Source: Mesostigma viride
Taxonomy: Eukaryota; Streptophyta; Mesostigmatophyceae; Mesostigmatales; Mesostigmataceae
Reading direction: 5' to 3'
Assembly: GCA_009746045.1 (NCBI GenBank)
Contig: RPFO01000082.1
Location: forward strand, 4,091,140 to 4,112,959
DNA length: 21,820 nt
This document shows positions 10,483-18,894 of the stretch, one piece after another. Below the pieces are notes generated by a model. It searched no databases and was not told where the DNA came from. It saw only the letters and a list, made by a program, of their open reading frames with translations. Both the position numbers and the translations under genes were made by a program. Numbering within the stretch: position 1 is the stretch's first letter; every line of letters begins with the position of its first letter.

Positions 10483-10972
10483 TTGAATCCGCGCGCATAG
10501 GGATATCCACCAACGACTATTGAGGGACTTCGCGAACTGAAGGCCTTGCGGCAACAGTCACCTTGCTCTTTCCATCAACGGGGACGCACTTGCGGACGCG
10601 TAGCTAGTGACCGTAGATCGGCAGGGATCGGACGGCCAAATTCAAAGCACCGCGAAAAATTTGCGACTTGAAGGGTTGCCGCGTAAGGTGTTCCACGGAA
10701 AGATTGTAAAGCAGCTCCCCCTCGCCAGTCAGTCAGTGGCGCCGGCAGCACAGGCAGAGGTTCTATTGGCGTCAAGTAAGAAAGAAGCACCGCTGTGTTC
10801 AATGATACCGCGTACGAACCCGACTAGAGGTCACGGAGTAAGGAGCCAATCCATGTTCGGTTTGAAACTGACCACGGGTTGTTACTGGTAGATAGAGTCG
10901 GTGTGGCTTAGCTCCAAGGGATACACACAACTATATCTTCTAGGGGCCGGTGCAGTCGCGCCGCGCTGCGTA

Positions 10973-10980
10973 CTTTATAG
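10973..10980 (-). promoter_or_regulatory. Possible TATA box
   Basis: The minus strand reads CTATAAAG here, about 490 bases upstream of the ATG at 10482, next to a run of about 15 T on the plus strand (10984-10997). The distance would require a long leader or an upstream exon. This is weak evidence. Confidence 0.2.
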
Positions 10981-11009
10981 CTGTTTTTTTTTTTTTTGAG
11001 ACTATACGC

Positions 11010-11393
11010 TAAGTGTCGGCGCTTGGTATGTGCTGTTTGGAGTGGCGTGATCCACAACGTCGTTGTGGGTCACGCTCCACTTCGCAGTGCACTCCCGGGT
11101 ACACACGGGTGTACACTCCGGGTGTACACGGGTGTACACGCCGGGTGCACTTCGGTCTACTGCCACACGCTAAGGCACTGTATGCACTGTATGTGTAGTG
11201 GCGTGACCCACAACGAAGTGGGTGCACACGGGTGTACACTCCGGGTGTACACGGGTGTACACGCCGGGTGCACTTCGGTCTACTGCCACACGCTAAGGCA
11301 CTGTATGCACTGTATGTAGTAAAGTGACCCACAACGACGTTGTGGATCACGCCACTACATAACATATGTACAGTATGCAAGCGCCGACACTTA
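11010..11393. mobile_element. Small inverted-repeat element (MITE-like) with TA ends
   Basis: The left end TAAGTGTCGGCGCTTG (11010) is repeated in inverse orientation at 11378-11393. The inverted repeats are about 64-70 bases long (11010-11073 and 11324-11393) with a short variable part. Each includes a subterminal palindrome, CCACAACG/CGTTGTGG around one central base (11052-11068 and 11329-11345). The dinucleotide TA lies at both ends, which would fit the TA target duplication of Tc1/mariner-type elements. Inside is a 123-bp direct duplication with cgggtgtacac words (about 11088-11200 and 11221-11318). No transposase is encoded. Confidence 0.75.
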
Positions 11394-11487
11394 ACCTGTT
11401 AACTCTTTATTCGGAGTGATAGTCAACGACCTATATACTACGGACTACCAATAGCTACCGCATATAAAACATGGGCTTTTCATCACG

Positions 11488-11539
11488 CCCGTCGAGGGCG
11501 ATGACGGTGACGCTCGTCACCGTCATCGCCCTCGACGGG
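11488..11539. repeat. 52-bp near-perfect palindrome in satellite
   Basis: Arms of 25 bases, beginning cccgtcgagggcgatgacgg, are exactly complementary around a CT centre. It is able to extrude as a cruciform. Confidence 0.9.
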
Positions 11540-11773
11540 CCAACATCTAAACTCTTCTCTTAATCAACAAAGTATATTACCAATAGCCGCTGCCTATCAA
11601 ACAGGTTGTATTCATCACGCGCGTGAACGCCCCGTCATCGCCCCGTCATCGCCCCGTCAGCGCCCCGTCATCGCCCTGCCGAGGGCCAACCTCTTAACTC
11701 TTTATTCGGAGTAATAAAAAACGGCCTATATTGTGAATAGCTGCCGCCTATCAACCAGGTACTTTTCATCACG

Positions 11774-11825
11774 CCCGTCGAGGGCGATGACGGTGACGGC
11801 CGTCACCGTCATCGCCCTCGACGGG
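11774..11825. repeat. 52-bp perfect palindrome in satellite
   Basis: Same arms as the copy at 11488, but the centre is GGCC, so all 52 bases are self-complementary with no loop. A third copy (12060-12103) is cut off before its right arm is complete. Confidence 0.9.
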
Positions 11826-12103
11826 CCAACATCTAAACTCTTCTCTTAATCAACAAAGTATATTACCAATAGCCGCTGCCTATCAAACAGGTTGTATTCA
11901 TCACGCGCGTGAACGCCCCGTCATCGCCCCGTCATCGCCCCGTCAGCGCCCCGTCATCGCCCTGCCGAGGGCCAACCTCTTAACTCTTTATTCGGAGTAA
12001 TAAAAAACGGCCTATATTGTGAATAGCTGCCGCCTATCAACCAGGTACTTTTCATCACGCCCGTCGAGGGCGATGACGGTGACGGCCGTCACCGTCATCG
12101 CCC

Positions 12104-12660
12104 AGCCGGCATTGCCATACAAGAAGAAGCTCTCGATCCTAGGTATAGACTACCTCGTGTATCATCGTAATTGACAGCATCGAGATCATTCATACCTACC
12201 TACAATGGCCAGCTGCAAAAGAAAAATGTCGACCAACAGACAGGACCTGTCGCCGGGTTGTGGATTCAGGGCTATTTAACTTGTGTCACAATGTCTATTA
12301 CCACACCAAAAGGTTGGGCCCCCTTGCTTTCCCGGTACCCACGATGTCTGAAGTGGAGGAGTTGTTTCGCAATGCTCGGCCTTTTGTTTCCAGGCCTTGC
12401 CCAGAGAACGCTCCAGGGACACCACGGAACACGGTGCCCCTCCCGCGTGTCAGGGGTTAGGACATGTAGGATACCGTGACAGCAGCTTTGTCGACTTGGA
12501 TCCATGATCTAACATCGTGGTTGCCGTGGTTTACTTATCGGTGATTACTGATGCCTGTTGTACACACGGTGCACATGTCTTATTAATTAACTTATTAAGT
12601 ACTAAATTATTATCACGTCTTTTGATTGAGTTAGCCAGCTTTTGCCCATGCACACACATG
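12104..12660. other. No gene firmly supported
   Basis: A short frame at 12344-12460 plus reads MSEVEELFRNARPFVSRP and then turns Pro/Arg-rich before a stop. It could be an exon or fragment, but I see no partner exons and no family signature. Confidence 0.35.
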
Positions 12661-12664
12661 TCCA

Positions 12665-13110
12665 CATTAATTAATTATATAATTAAACTCGTGCTTCCAC
12701 TGGGACATCACGGAGCATTAACCCGGATGGATGGAGGGAGGGAGGGAGGGAGGGAGGGTTTAGGGTGGAGGGAGGGAGGGAGGGAGGGAGGGAGGGAGGG
12801 AGGGAGGGAGGGAGGGAGGGAGGGAGGGAGGGAGGGAGGGAGGGAGGGAGGGAGGGAGGGAGGGAGGGAGGGAGGGAGGGAGGGAGGGAGGGGGAGGAGG
12901 AGGGAGGGAGGGAGGGAGGGAGGGAGGGAGGGAGGGAGGGAGGGAGGGAGGGAGGGAGGGAGGGAGGGAGGGAGGGAGGGAGGAGGGAGGGAGGGAGGGA
13001 GGGAGGGGGAGGGAGGGAGGGAGGGAGGAGGGAGGGAGGGAGGGGGAGGGAGGGAGGGAGGGGTGCACGCAATCCTACCGGTCAAAGCTATCTACAAAAC
13101 AGTTCTATGT
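12665..13110 (-). mobile_element. LINE 3' end carrying an expanded GGGA array
   Basis: In plus-strand order: attaattaatta tail (12665-12687), a degenerate stem-loop (12691-12711, GTG and CAC outer arms kept), ggagcattaaccc, ggatggatgg, a long GGGA array, then gggtgcacgcaatcctaccgg and ctatctacaaaa (13062-13099). The flanks match the copy at 14880-15000, where ggatgg is joined directly to gtgcaaNcagtcctaccgg with no array. So the array lies inside the LINE 3' untranslated region. Confidence 0.6.
12732..13062. repeat. (GGGA)n tetranucleotide array, about 330 bp
   Basis: Near-uninterrupted gagg/ggga repeats on the plus strand, with one break (tttagggtgg, 12759-12768) and a few losses or gains of G. 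The purine strand could form triplex or quadruplex DNA. The Gly-Arg-Glu-Gly and Leu-Pro-Pro-Ser frames on the two strands are by-products. Confidence 0.95.
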
Positions 13111-13204
13111 TCTCTTTGTGATGGTCGCGACCCTAGGGGTCTTGGTTGGCATGCCGCCCTCGTTTGAAAACACGTTCCTTCCCCACTGCATGGGGCTTGT
13201 TGGC

Positions 13205-13250
13205 CTCTATGACCTGCACAGTCACGTGTCTATTAATTAATCAATAAATT
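13205..13250 (+). mobile_element. LINE 3' tail, plus orientation
   Basis: cacagtcacgtgtctattaa (from 13217) runs into a TTAA-type tail. It is the reverse complement of the tail end of the LINE at 13321-14790 over 21 exact bases (13220-13240 against 13334-13354), so two LINE 3' ends of the same subtype face each other about 90 bases apart. Confidence 0.5.
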
Positions 13251-13345
13251 CATGACCATGGGCCCACGTGGCCATGTCCATCATCTTTCTCCAAATCACT
13301 TAAAGAGGACTAGCACCCCCATTAATTAATTAATTAATTAATAGA

Positions 13346-13364
13346 CACGTGACTGCGTCACGTG
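13346..13364. other. Stem-loop of the LINE 3' end (8-bp stem)
   Basis: CACGTGAC pairs with GTCACGTG over a TGC loop, directly next to the TAAT tail. The bases differ from the stem-loops at 1247, 14885, 18075 and 18766, but the position relative to tail and GGAT block is the same. Confidence 0.7.
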
Positions 13365-13537
13365 AGCATAAGTCCTCAGTGGGAGGGGAACATGGGATGG
13401 AATGGATGGTATAAGCTATCTAGGTCCTAGTTACAGGGGTGTGGGCACCGCGGCCCGAATCGCTATGAATGCCATACTTGGTCACACGCGGAGCCCCCAC
13501 AGGCTTGGGGGTGGTCTCCTTCATCACTACTTGCCAT

Positions 13538-14776
13538 CTATCCTTGCGCACCATCTGCCTCCATATTACAGACAAACCAGGAGGCTGCCCGGGGTGAGCC
13601 CGTCACGTCTAGTGTAGCACATGTCCATGCCGAGTCTATCACGAAAAGTCCACGGGTGGCGGCCCTGCCGCGCGCGCCGGGGGCACGCCAGGTGAGGACA
13701 TATCGCCCAGGCTGGGCGGGCTTGGTGCCAGCTAGTCTATCTGATGTATCTACCTGATCTGTGCGGGCCAGGTGCCCGGCTAGGCCCAGGCGCCTGTGCC
13801 TAATAATGTGGGAAACATAGGGCAAATCAGCGTACAAATCCTCATTACTAACGTGCAAACCAAAGGGGATGTTAAGGGCCTTGCGCAGCATCTTGGTGAC
13901 GGCGCCGTCGAGTCGTTGCTCCAGCTCCTGCATCAGTGTCCACGTCTCGGCGCCGTAGGTCAGGATCGTCAGAATGACGACCTTGAAGAGGTCACGCTTG
14001 ACGATCCGGGGTAGGGCGGGGTTGCTCCACCAGCGGCGGTGGTCATGGAGGTGCGCCCACGCCATGCCGATCCGTGTCGTCATGTCGTCCTCGCAGTCAG
14101 GAAGCCAACTGCCGAGCAGCTTGAAGCGGCCTGAAGTAGGGTAGTTGACCTCGGCATCGTCTAAGAGGCGGAGTGTGGGTGGGGGCCCTGCCATGCCGAG
14201 GGCCAGGGCCTCCGTTTTGGGGCTGATTTCTAGACCAACCGCCCGAGCCTCGAGCGCCAGGCAGTCCAGCCAAAGTTGGGCAGACTCCGGCTTCTCGATG
14301 AGCGTGATGTCGTCGGCATAAATGAGGTCAGCTAGTAAATTCTGCTTGTTAGTCGGCCCCCCTTCCCCAAGCTCGTTCGTGATCGCTAGGCCAGGGGCAC
14401 GGCCTGCAATGCTAGCAAAGCGAGCACGTGCCTGGCGCATAACATAATCCACTACAATAATAAACAGGTACGGCGACAGGACGCAACCCTGCCAGACGCC
14501 GGTCTGCAGTGGGCAGGGCGGGGTTATGCCGTGCTGAGTGCGCACCGAAGTGGTGGACCCCTCATACAGCGTGCGGATGACGGTAATCAGGGGAGTGGGG
14601 ACGCGAGCGCGAGCAAGTACAGCCCATAGAGCGTCCCAGAGGACAGAATCAAAAGCCTTGATGAAGTCGACGAAGATCAGGATGGCGGGAAACTCACCAG
14701 GTTGCAGGAGAGCGATTTCCTCGAAGAGGCGACGCGCGACCCCCATGCATGTCCTCTGCACATGCGGAGACGCCAA
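13538..14776 (-). pseudogene. LINE reverse transcriptase, 5'-truncated
   Basis: 412 codons. The RT motifs are clear: ILIFVDFIKAFDSVLWDALW (motif A) near residue 35, GVWQGCVLSPYLFIIVVDY (motif B) near 95, LIYADDITLIE (motif C, YADD) near 150, SPKTEAL (motif D) and FKLLGSWL (motif E), then the thumb-like tail ILTYGAETWTL, LRKALNIPFG, IRHRRLGLAGHLART. It is similar to the fragment at 18180-18707 (LTYGAEAWTL, IRQRRIAFVGHLART). The natural start is missing: an in-frame TAA lies upstream and the frame begins part-way through the fingers region. Near 13640-13690 the coding sense probably moves to another frame (RHPWTFRDRL, comparable with HAMTYTQMLLDDL in the other copy), so the last 40 or so codons called here are likely out of frame. 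The YADD core is intact, but the gene is not a full LINE. Confidence 0.85.
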
Positions 14777-14800
14777 TTCATCAGTTTAAATTTTGTATTC

Positions 14801-15010
14801 AACTCGTGACACGCCAATTAATTAATAAGCTAGTTAATTAATTAATTAATTTTGTGCACATTAATTAATTAATTAATTAGACTCGTGCTCCCGTTGGGGA
14901 GTCACGGAGCATTAACCCGATGGATCGATGGATGGGTGCAACCAGTCCTACCGGTCTAATCTATCTACAACATCTATCTACCATATCTATCTACAAAATC
15001 CATCAACATC
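14801..15010 (-). mobile_element. LINE 3' end: tail, stem-loop, GGAT block
   Basis: In plus-strand order: attaattaa-type tail (about 14813-14880, with a ttttgtgcac break), stem-loop 14885-14905 (GTG/CTCCC and GGGAG/CAC, loop GTTG, bulged T), ggagcattaaccc, gatggatcgatggatgg, then cctaccggtctaatctatctac. The array-free block identifies the ancestral form of the copy at 12665-13110. No coding part is seen, so it is strongly 5'-truncated. Confidence 0.65.
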
Positions 15011-15680
15011 AACTCTACCCTACATCATGGCATTGACAAGCCGTGCCTTGTCTCATGGTGTGAATGTCATGCCTTCATCAGCACATCAATTCGAAAACCC
15101 ATTTTCTTCCCCTAAAAATTAGTAGGAGATGGAATAATGGTCAGTTTGACCACAAATTTGGCACCAAGGTTCCTTATCAGATTTGGTATGATCCCATGTG
15201 GTCAAATTAAAAATTTGGGATTTGGCAGCATGGAAACATGGTGACATTTGCTAGCATAAAATACCGTATTTTCGGCACTTTCTGGCATGTATGCATGTAT
15301 CAGAACACCAAATGACCTCAGTTGGCCTAGAACTTTGCACATGTTCTAAACACATCCCATACAGCATGCCCACAATAAATTCAGACTGTTTGCATGACAA
15401 ATAGGTGACAAATGCTAGCAAACATAGAACTGCAAATGCAGTTCCTAGTAATTGTTTTTCAAGGGCTTAATCTCATAGTTGCATGTCAATCATTCCAGTT
15501 TGGGATATATAGTCAGGATCCCAACAACACATCTACATTATACTACTATATTTTATATGACATTGCAGGAAGGCAGACTTAGGGCACACGCCCATGATAC
15601 AACGTCAGCATGTGCACCAATAACACACATGTAACTTACTAGCTAATCATCATAATAAAAAGCACACCTTCCCAACCCAC
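15011..15680. other. AT-rich, no gene recognised
   Basis: The only structure seen is a 10-bp inverted repeat, tttgaccaca near 15146 and tgtggtcaaa near 15198. I found no coding frame. Confidence 0.4.
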
Positions 15681-15795
15681 CTACCCAGGGACCACACACC
15701 CACCCAGCCACCCAGCCACCCACCACCACCCACCCACCCACCACCCACCCACCACCACCCACCCACCCACCCACCCACCCACCACCCACCCGTAT
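15681..15795. repeat. (CCCA)n / CCACCCACC low-complexity tract
   Basis: About 115 bases of ccca and ccacc units, interrupted by short unique words, leading into the CCCT array after cgtataaccatgcacg. Confidence 0.9.
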
Positions 15796-15806
15796 AACCA
15801 TGCACG

Positions 15807-16630
15807 CCCTCCCTCCCTCCCTCCCTCCCTCCCTCCTCCCTCCCTCCCTCCTCCCTCCTCCCTCCTCCTCCTCCTCCCTCCTCCCTCCTCCCTCCCTCCT
15901 CCTCCTCCCTCCTCCCTCCCTCCCTCCCTCCCTCCCTCCTCCCTCCTCCCGTCCTCCTCCCTCCTCCTCCCTCCTCTCCTCCCTCCTCCCCTCCTCTCCC
16001 TCCCTCCCTCCGTCCCTCCCTCCCTCCCTCCCTCCCTCCCTCCCTCCCTCCCTCCCTCCCTCCTCCTCCCTCCCTCCCTCCCTCCTCCCTCCTCCCTCCC
16101 TCCTCCCTCCCTCCCTCCCTCCTCTCCCTCCCTCCTCTCCCTCCCTCTCCTCCCTCCTCCCTCCCTCCCTCCCTCCTCCCTCCTCCTCCCTCCCTCCTCC
16201 CTTCTCCCTCTCCTCCCCTCCCTCCTCCCTCCCTCCCTCCCTCCCTTCCCTCCCTCCCTCCCTCCCTCCCTCCCTCCCTCCCTCCCTCCCTCCTCCCTCC
16301 CTCCCTCCCTCCCTCCTCCCTCCCTCCTCCTCCCTCCCTCCCTCCTCCCTCTCCTCCCTCTCCCTCCCTCTCCCTCCCTCCCTCCCTCCCTCCTCCCTCC
16401 CTCCCTCCCTCCCTCCCTCCCTCCCTCCCTCCCTCCCTCCCCCTCCTCCCTCCCTCCCTCCCTCCCTCCCTCCCTCCCTCCCTCCCTCCCTCCCTCCCTC
16501 CCTCCCTCCCTCCCTCCCTACCTCCGTCCCTCCCTCCGTCCCTTTCTCCCTCTCCGTCGCCCTCCCTCCCTCCCTCCCTCCCTCCCTCCCTCCCTCCCTC
16601 CCTCCCTCCCTCCCTCCCTCCCTCCCTCCC
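15807..16630. repeat. (CCCT)n tetranucleotide array, about 820 bp
   Basis: CCCT/CCT units make up all of it, with many single-base losses (cctcct steps) in the first half and long pure runs in the second. Pyrimidines are on the plus strand, the opposite of the GGGA array at 12732. The Pro-Ser-rich frame on one strand (15800-16786) and the Gly-Arg-Glu frame on the other (15650-16714) are artefacts of the 4-bp unit. Confidence 0.95.
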
Positions 16631-17500
16631 CGCCCGGCGACGGCAGCGATGGGCCCAGGGGGGGACGGTGCGCTTTGTCTTGTTCGCCGGGGTGCGCCGG
16701 CGGGGTGCGGGCACTGTCGCGTTTTATTTTGCCCGCCCGCCCCAGTCCTTGTCGGAGTGCCTCCTCAGGCCATGGCGGCAGGGTAAGAGTTCTTTTCGCC
16801 CGTCGCCGCACGCTTAAACCACTACAACACGCCGGTTAAAAGCGGGTTACAACGATAGAAACCAGTAGATGCTGCTTCTCTCGCACCCCGGGCACACCTA
16901 AGAAATCGGCAGCTAGCCCCGCCCGCAGTACATGCAGCGGACCATGTTGCTCCCCCCAAGGGAAGTCACAAATCTGCAAGAAATGGCGTAAAAGCGAATA
17001 AATCCACGACATACATGGTTGCCCCTGTCAGCGCTCCTATAAATCTGACTTTTTCGGAAAATTTGCGTGCAACATGGAAACGCAAAATTAACGGAAAACA
17101 GACAGTCTTTCTGGGAAATGATGTTAGGAATCGTTAGAAAGTGTGGGGATACGTTGCAAGCGTCTTTATCTGCTCTAGAGGTTACCTTGAAGCCGCACGG
17201 GTCGGTGCACTCGAGCCGTGATCATGAGCAAACTGGCCAGCTGCGTGTTTCCCCTCGTAGCCAATGAATAAATAACAGTTTGCCGCCTTTTTTTTGGCAG
17301 AATAAATTTTCTTACGTCAATGCCGATCGAACAAGAGAAATCCGGGGCCAAATGGCTTCGTGATCCGTGCACAATAAATTTTCAAGCACCATAGCCTTTG
17401 ACACAACTCAACATGCACCTCGCGCAAATTTCAGTCATTTTTATACCCGGGAATTACCGTGGACACTTAGACGCAGCGTCGCGGCTTAATTGCATGATGT
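16631..17500. other. No gene recognised
   Basis: A GC-rich start (16631-16800) followed by mixed DNA. Small frames exist, but none has family motifs or splice-consistent extensions that I could find. Confidence 0.4.
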
Positions 17501-17847
17501 GAGTGCATGCTGTGTTGCCGCACAGTTCATCAGTTTTGTCAGTGCCGTGAGTTGCTTTGTCAGTCCCGTCCAGTATATCAGTGCTTTTTTTCAGATTTGT
17601 CAGGTTGGTTTCATGCTCCTGACAAAAGCCTGATAAAACTTCTGTAAAAAAATCAGTTTTTGGCACATATCAGGAATTATCAGGATTTATCAACCACGCG
17701 TCCTGATATTATCAGCGTTTATCAGCGTTTATCAGCGTTTATCAGCGTTTATCAGCGTTTATCATTTTTTTATCAGGCGTTTATCAGTTTTATCAGGCGT
17801 TTATCAGGGTTATCAGTTTTTTTATCAGAAACGAGTTACTAGTGTAG
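17500..17847 (+). repeat. TGATAAACGC minisatellite element, right copy (inverted)
   Basis: It ends with ttactagtgtag (17836-17847), the reverse complement of the left copy's start at 7468-7479. The 10-bp unit gtttatcagc is repeated about five times (17709-17764), flanked by degenerate tcag/tatcag words from about 17520 to 17830. The four 36-37-bp units of the left copy are not present here. Confidence 0.75.
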
Positions 17848-17969
17848 CTATAGCCTACTAGCCACATACCTTCCACCCCATATGTCATGCAGGCCTTCTA
17901 GGCCCTCTCCTCAAGCCCCCCCTGGGTGCCTGTGCTTGTTTAGGAGGCATGAACCATCATGGAGGTGCA

Positions 17970-17986
17970 GGTGCACCTAGTGCACC
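17970..17986. repeat. Short perfect hairpin
   Basis: GGTGCAC and GTGCACC flank a CTA loop. It lies in a gene-free stretch (17848-18060) in which nothing else is recognised. Confidence 0.5.
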
Positions 17987-18074
17987 CAGAGCAGGTGATA
18001 GTTGTACATCCTACACCTGCAGGTTGTCGCCCTGATTGTATTACAAACCCATTAAAAAAAAAATTAAATTATAA

Positions 18075-18097
18075 CATGCCTCCGTGGGGAGGTCATG
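18075..18097. other. LINE 3' stem-loop
   Basis: Outer arms CATG and CATG, inner arms CCTCC and GGAGG, loop GTGG, and one unpaired T between GGAGG and CATG. Compared with 14885-14905 the paired bases have changed but the pairing, the four-base loop and the bulged T are kept. Confidence 0.65.
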
Positions 18098-18179
18098 TAG
18101 CACATATTTCATGATGGATGGGGTGGAGGAAGCCGCGTGATCGAACTATCCTAACTCTATCTAGAAAAGCCTAACTACA

Positions 18180-18707
18180 CTACTCATCAAAACGCCTCCT
18201 CCGCTTGGGGGGAGGTGGCTTGCCCACAGGGTCGGGCGTGTGTGCCTTGACAATCTTCTTCCACCGCTCCTTGTCCTGCATGGCAGTCCAAAGACGGGAG
18301 AGAGAGTGGATGCGGTACTCAAACTGGGCTGGGACCACTAGGTCGTCCAGCAACATCTGGGTATAGGTCATGGCATGTTTCCCTACCTTTTTAGGAATGT
18401 TCTTGGGGCCAGGCCAGGTCAAAATGTGCCGCCCCGGTCATTGGCCGAGCCGCTGGGGACCGGCCAGACCAAGGGCGGTGTCGACCTGGCTGGTGCGAGC
18501 AAGATGTCCTACAAATGCTATCCTACGCTGTCTAATCTCGTCCGAAATACGCGGCATACCGTGATACAAAGACTCTAAGGACCTACGCTGAGAAAACCCG
18601 ACATTCAGGACCTGTCGGAGCATCCGGGTTACCGTGCCGTCTAGCTTGGCTGCCAGTGTTGCCGTGAGTGTCCATGCCTCGGCGCCATACGTGAGCACCG
18701 TGAGGAC
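18180..18707 (-). pseudogene. LINE ORF2 C-terminus, with an internal stop
   Basis: The minus strand encodes VLTYGAEAWTLTATLAAKL, LRQVLNVGFSQRRSLESLY and IRQRRIAFVGHLARTSQVDT, which line up with the C-terminal part of the LINE protein at 13538-14776. A TGA at 18438-18440 interrupts it in frame. After it the same frame continues as PGRHILTWPGPKNIPKK, LWTAMQDKERWKKIV and a basic end with KRRRR, finishing at 18180. The RT catalytic region is absent because the copy is 5'-truncated. It therefore makes no active enzyme. The stop is a single codon, with no frameshift, and the downstream part is still protein-like. Confidence 0.8.
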
Positions 18708-18719
18708 GAGGACCCATAG

Positions 18720-18812
18720 ATGCCATACAAACCCATAGATGCCCCTTTCTCAGGGCTATGTGTTACATATGCTCCCCACGGAGCTATGATTTTAATTAAT
18801 TAATTAATTAAT
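18720..18812 (+). mobile_element. LINE 3' end in plus orientation
   Basis: A stem-loop at 18766-18788 (CATA/GCTCC and GGAGC/TATG, loop CCAC, one extra T on the 5' arm) is followed by a tttaattaattaattaatta tail (18791-18810). Read on the minus strand it has the same loop GTGG as 18075-18097. The two stem-loops with their tails form inverted ends around 18060-18812. Confidence 0.55.
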
Positions 18813-18894
18813 GATAATTCTGCTTTCTCTGTGGACTGTCTGTTGTTACCCTTGTTGGGCAATTAGTGGATATGGCTTTCTAGGGTGTGTTTGA

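Larger units (their letters stand above)
11394..12103. repeat. 286-bp satellite array with 52-bp palindromes
   Basis: The string ttttcatcacgcccgtcgag begins at 11477, 11763 and 12049, giving a unit of 286 bp. The array starts with half a diverged unit at 11394 and breaks off inside the third palindrome at about 12103. Each unit is itself two related half-units: one has actctttattcggagtaata, the other actcttctcttaatcaacaaa, and both then read (c/t)atcaa(a/c)cagg and tcatcacg(c/t)(c/g)cg. One half-unit carries a 52-bp palindrome; the other carries four or more copies of a cgtcatcgcccc word. Confidence 0.9.
13321..14790 (-). mobile_element. 5'-truncated LINE with stem-loop and TAAT tail
   Basis: The 3' end is at 13321, with (TAAT)n tail 13321-13343, a perfect stem-loop 13346-13364 (arms CACGTGAC and GTCACGTG, loop TGC), a gggatggaatggatgg block (13394-13409), then the coding part 13538-14776. 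Coding similarity stops at about 14776-14790, inside the RT domain, next to the tail of another LINE end (14801 on). The usual upstream ORF and endonuclease are absent. Truncation at the 5' end is typical of LINE insertion. Confidence 0.75.
18060..18715 (-). mobile_element. 5'-truncated LINE fragment with 3' stem-loop
   Basis: In plus-strand order: A/T tail (18050-18074), stem-loop 18075-18097, gatggatgggg (18112-18122), the 3' untranslated words atcctaactctatctagaaaa (about 18147-18167), and the coding part 18180-18707. Coding similarity to the LINE at 13538-14776 stops at about 18707, next to a twofold repeat of cccatagatgcc (18712 and 18732). Confidence 0.7.

Noticed and set aside
12344-12460. 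Short frame reading MSEVEELFRNARPFVSRP
   Set aside because: Protein-like but only 38 codons, no partner exon or family match that I could see; left as uncalled.
13090-13167. Cys-x2-Cys...His frame just after the GGGA array (plus strand)
   Set aside because: The pattern is short and lies in what is better explained as the untranslated end of a minus-strand LINE.
15650-16786. Open frames of 328 and 354 codons (Leu-Pro-Pro-Ser and Gly-Arg-Glu-Gly repeats)
   Set aside because: They arise from the CCCT/GGGA unit, which has no stop codon in any frame. The same holds for the 100-216-codon frames over 12517-13167.
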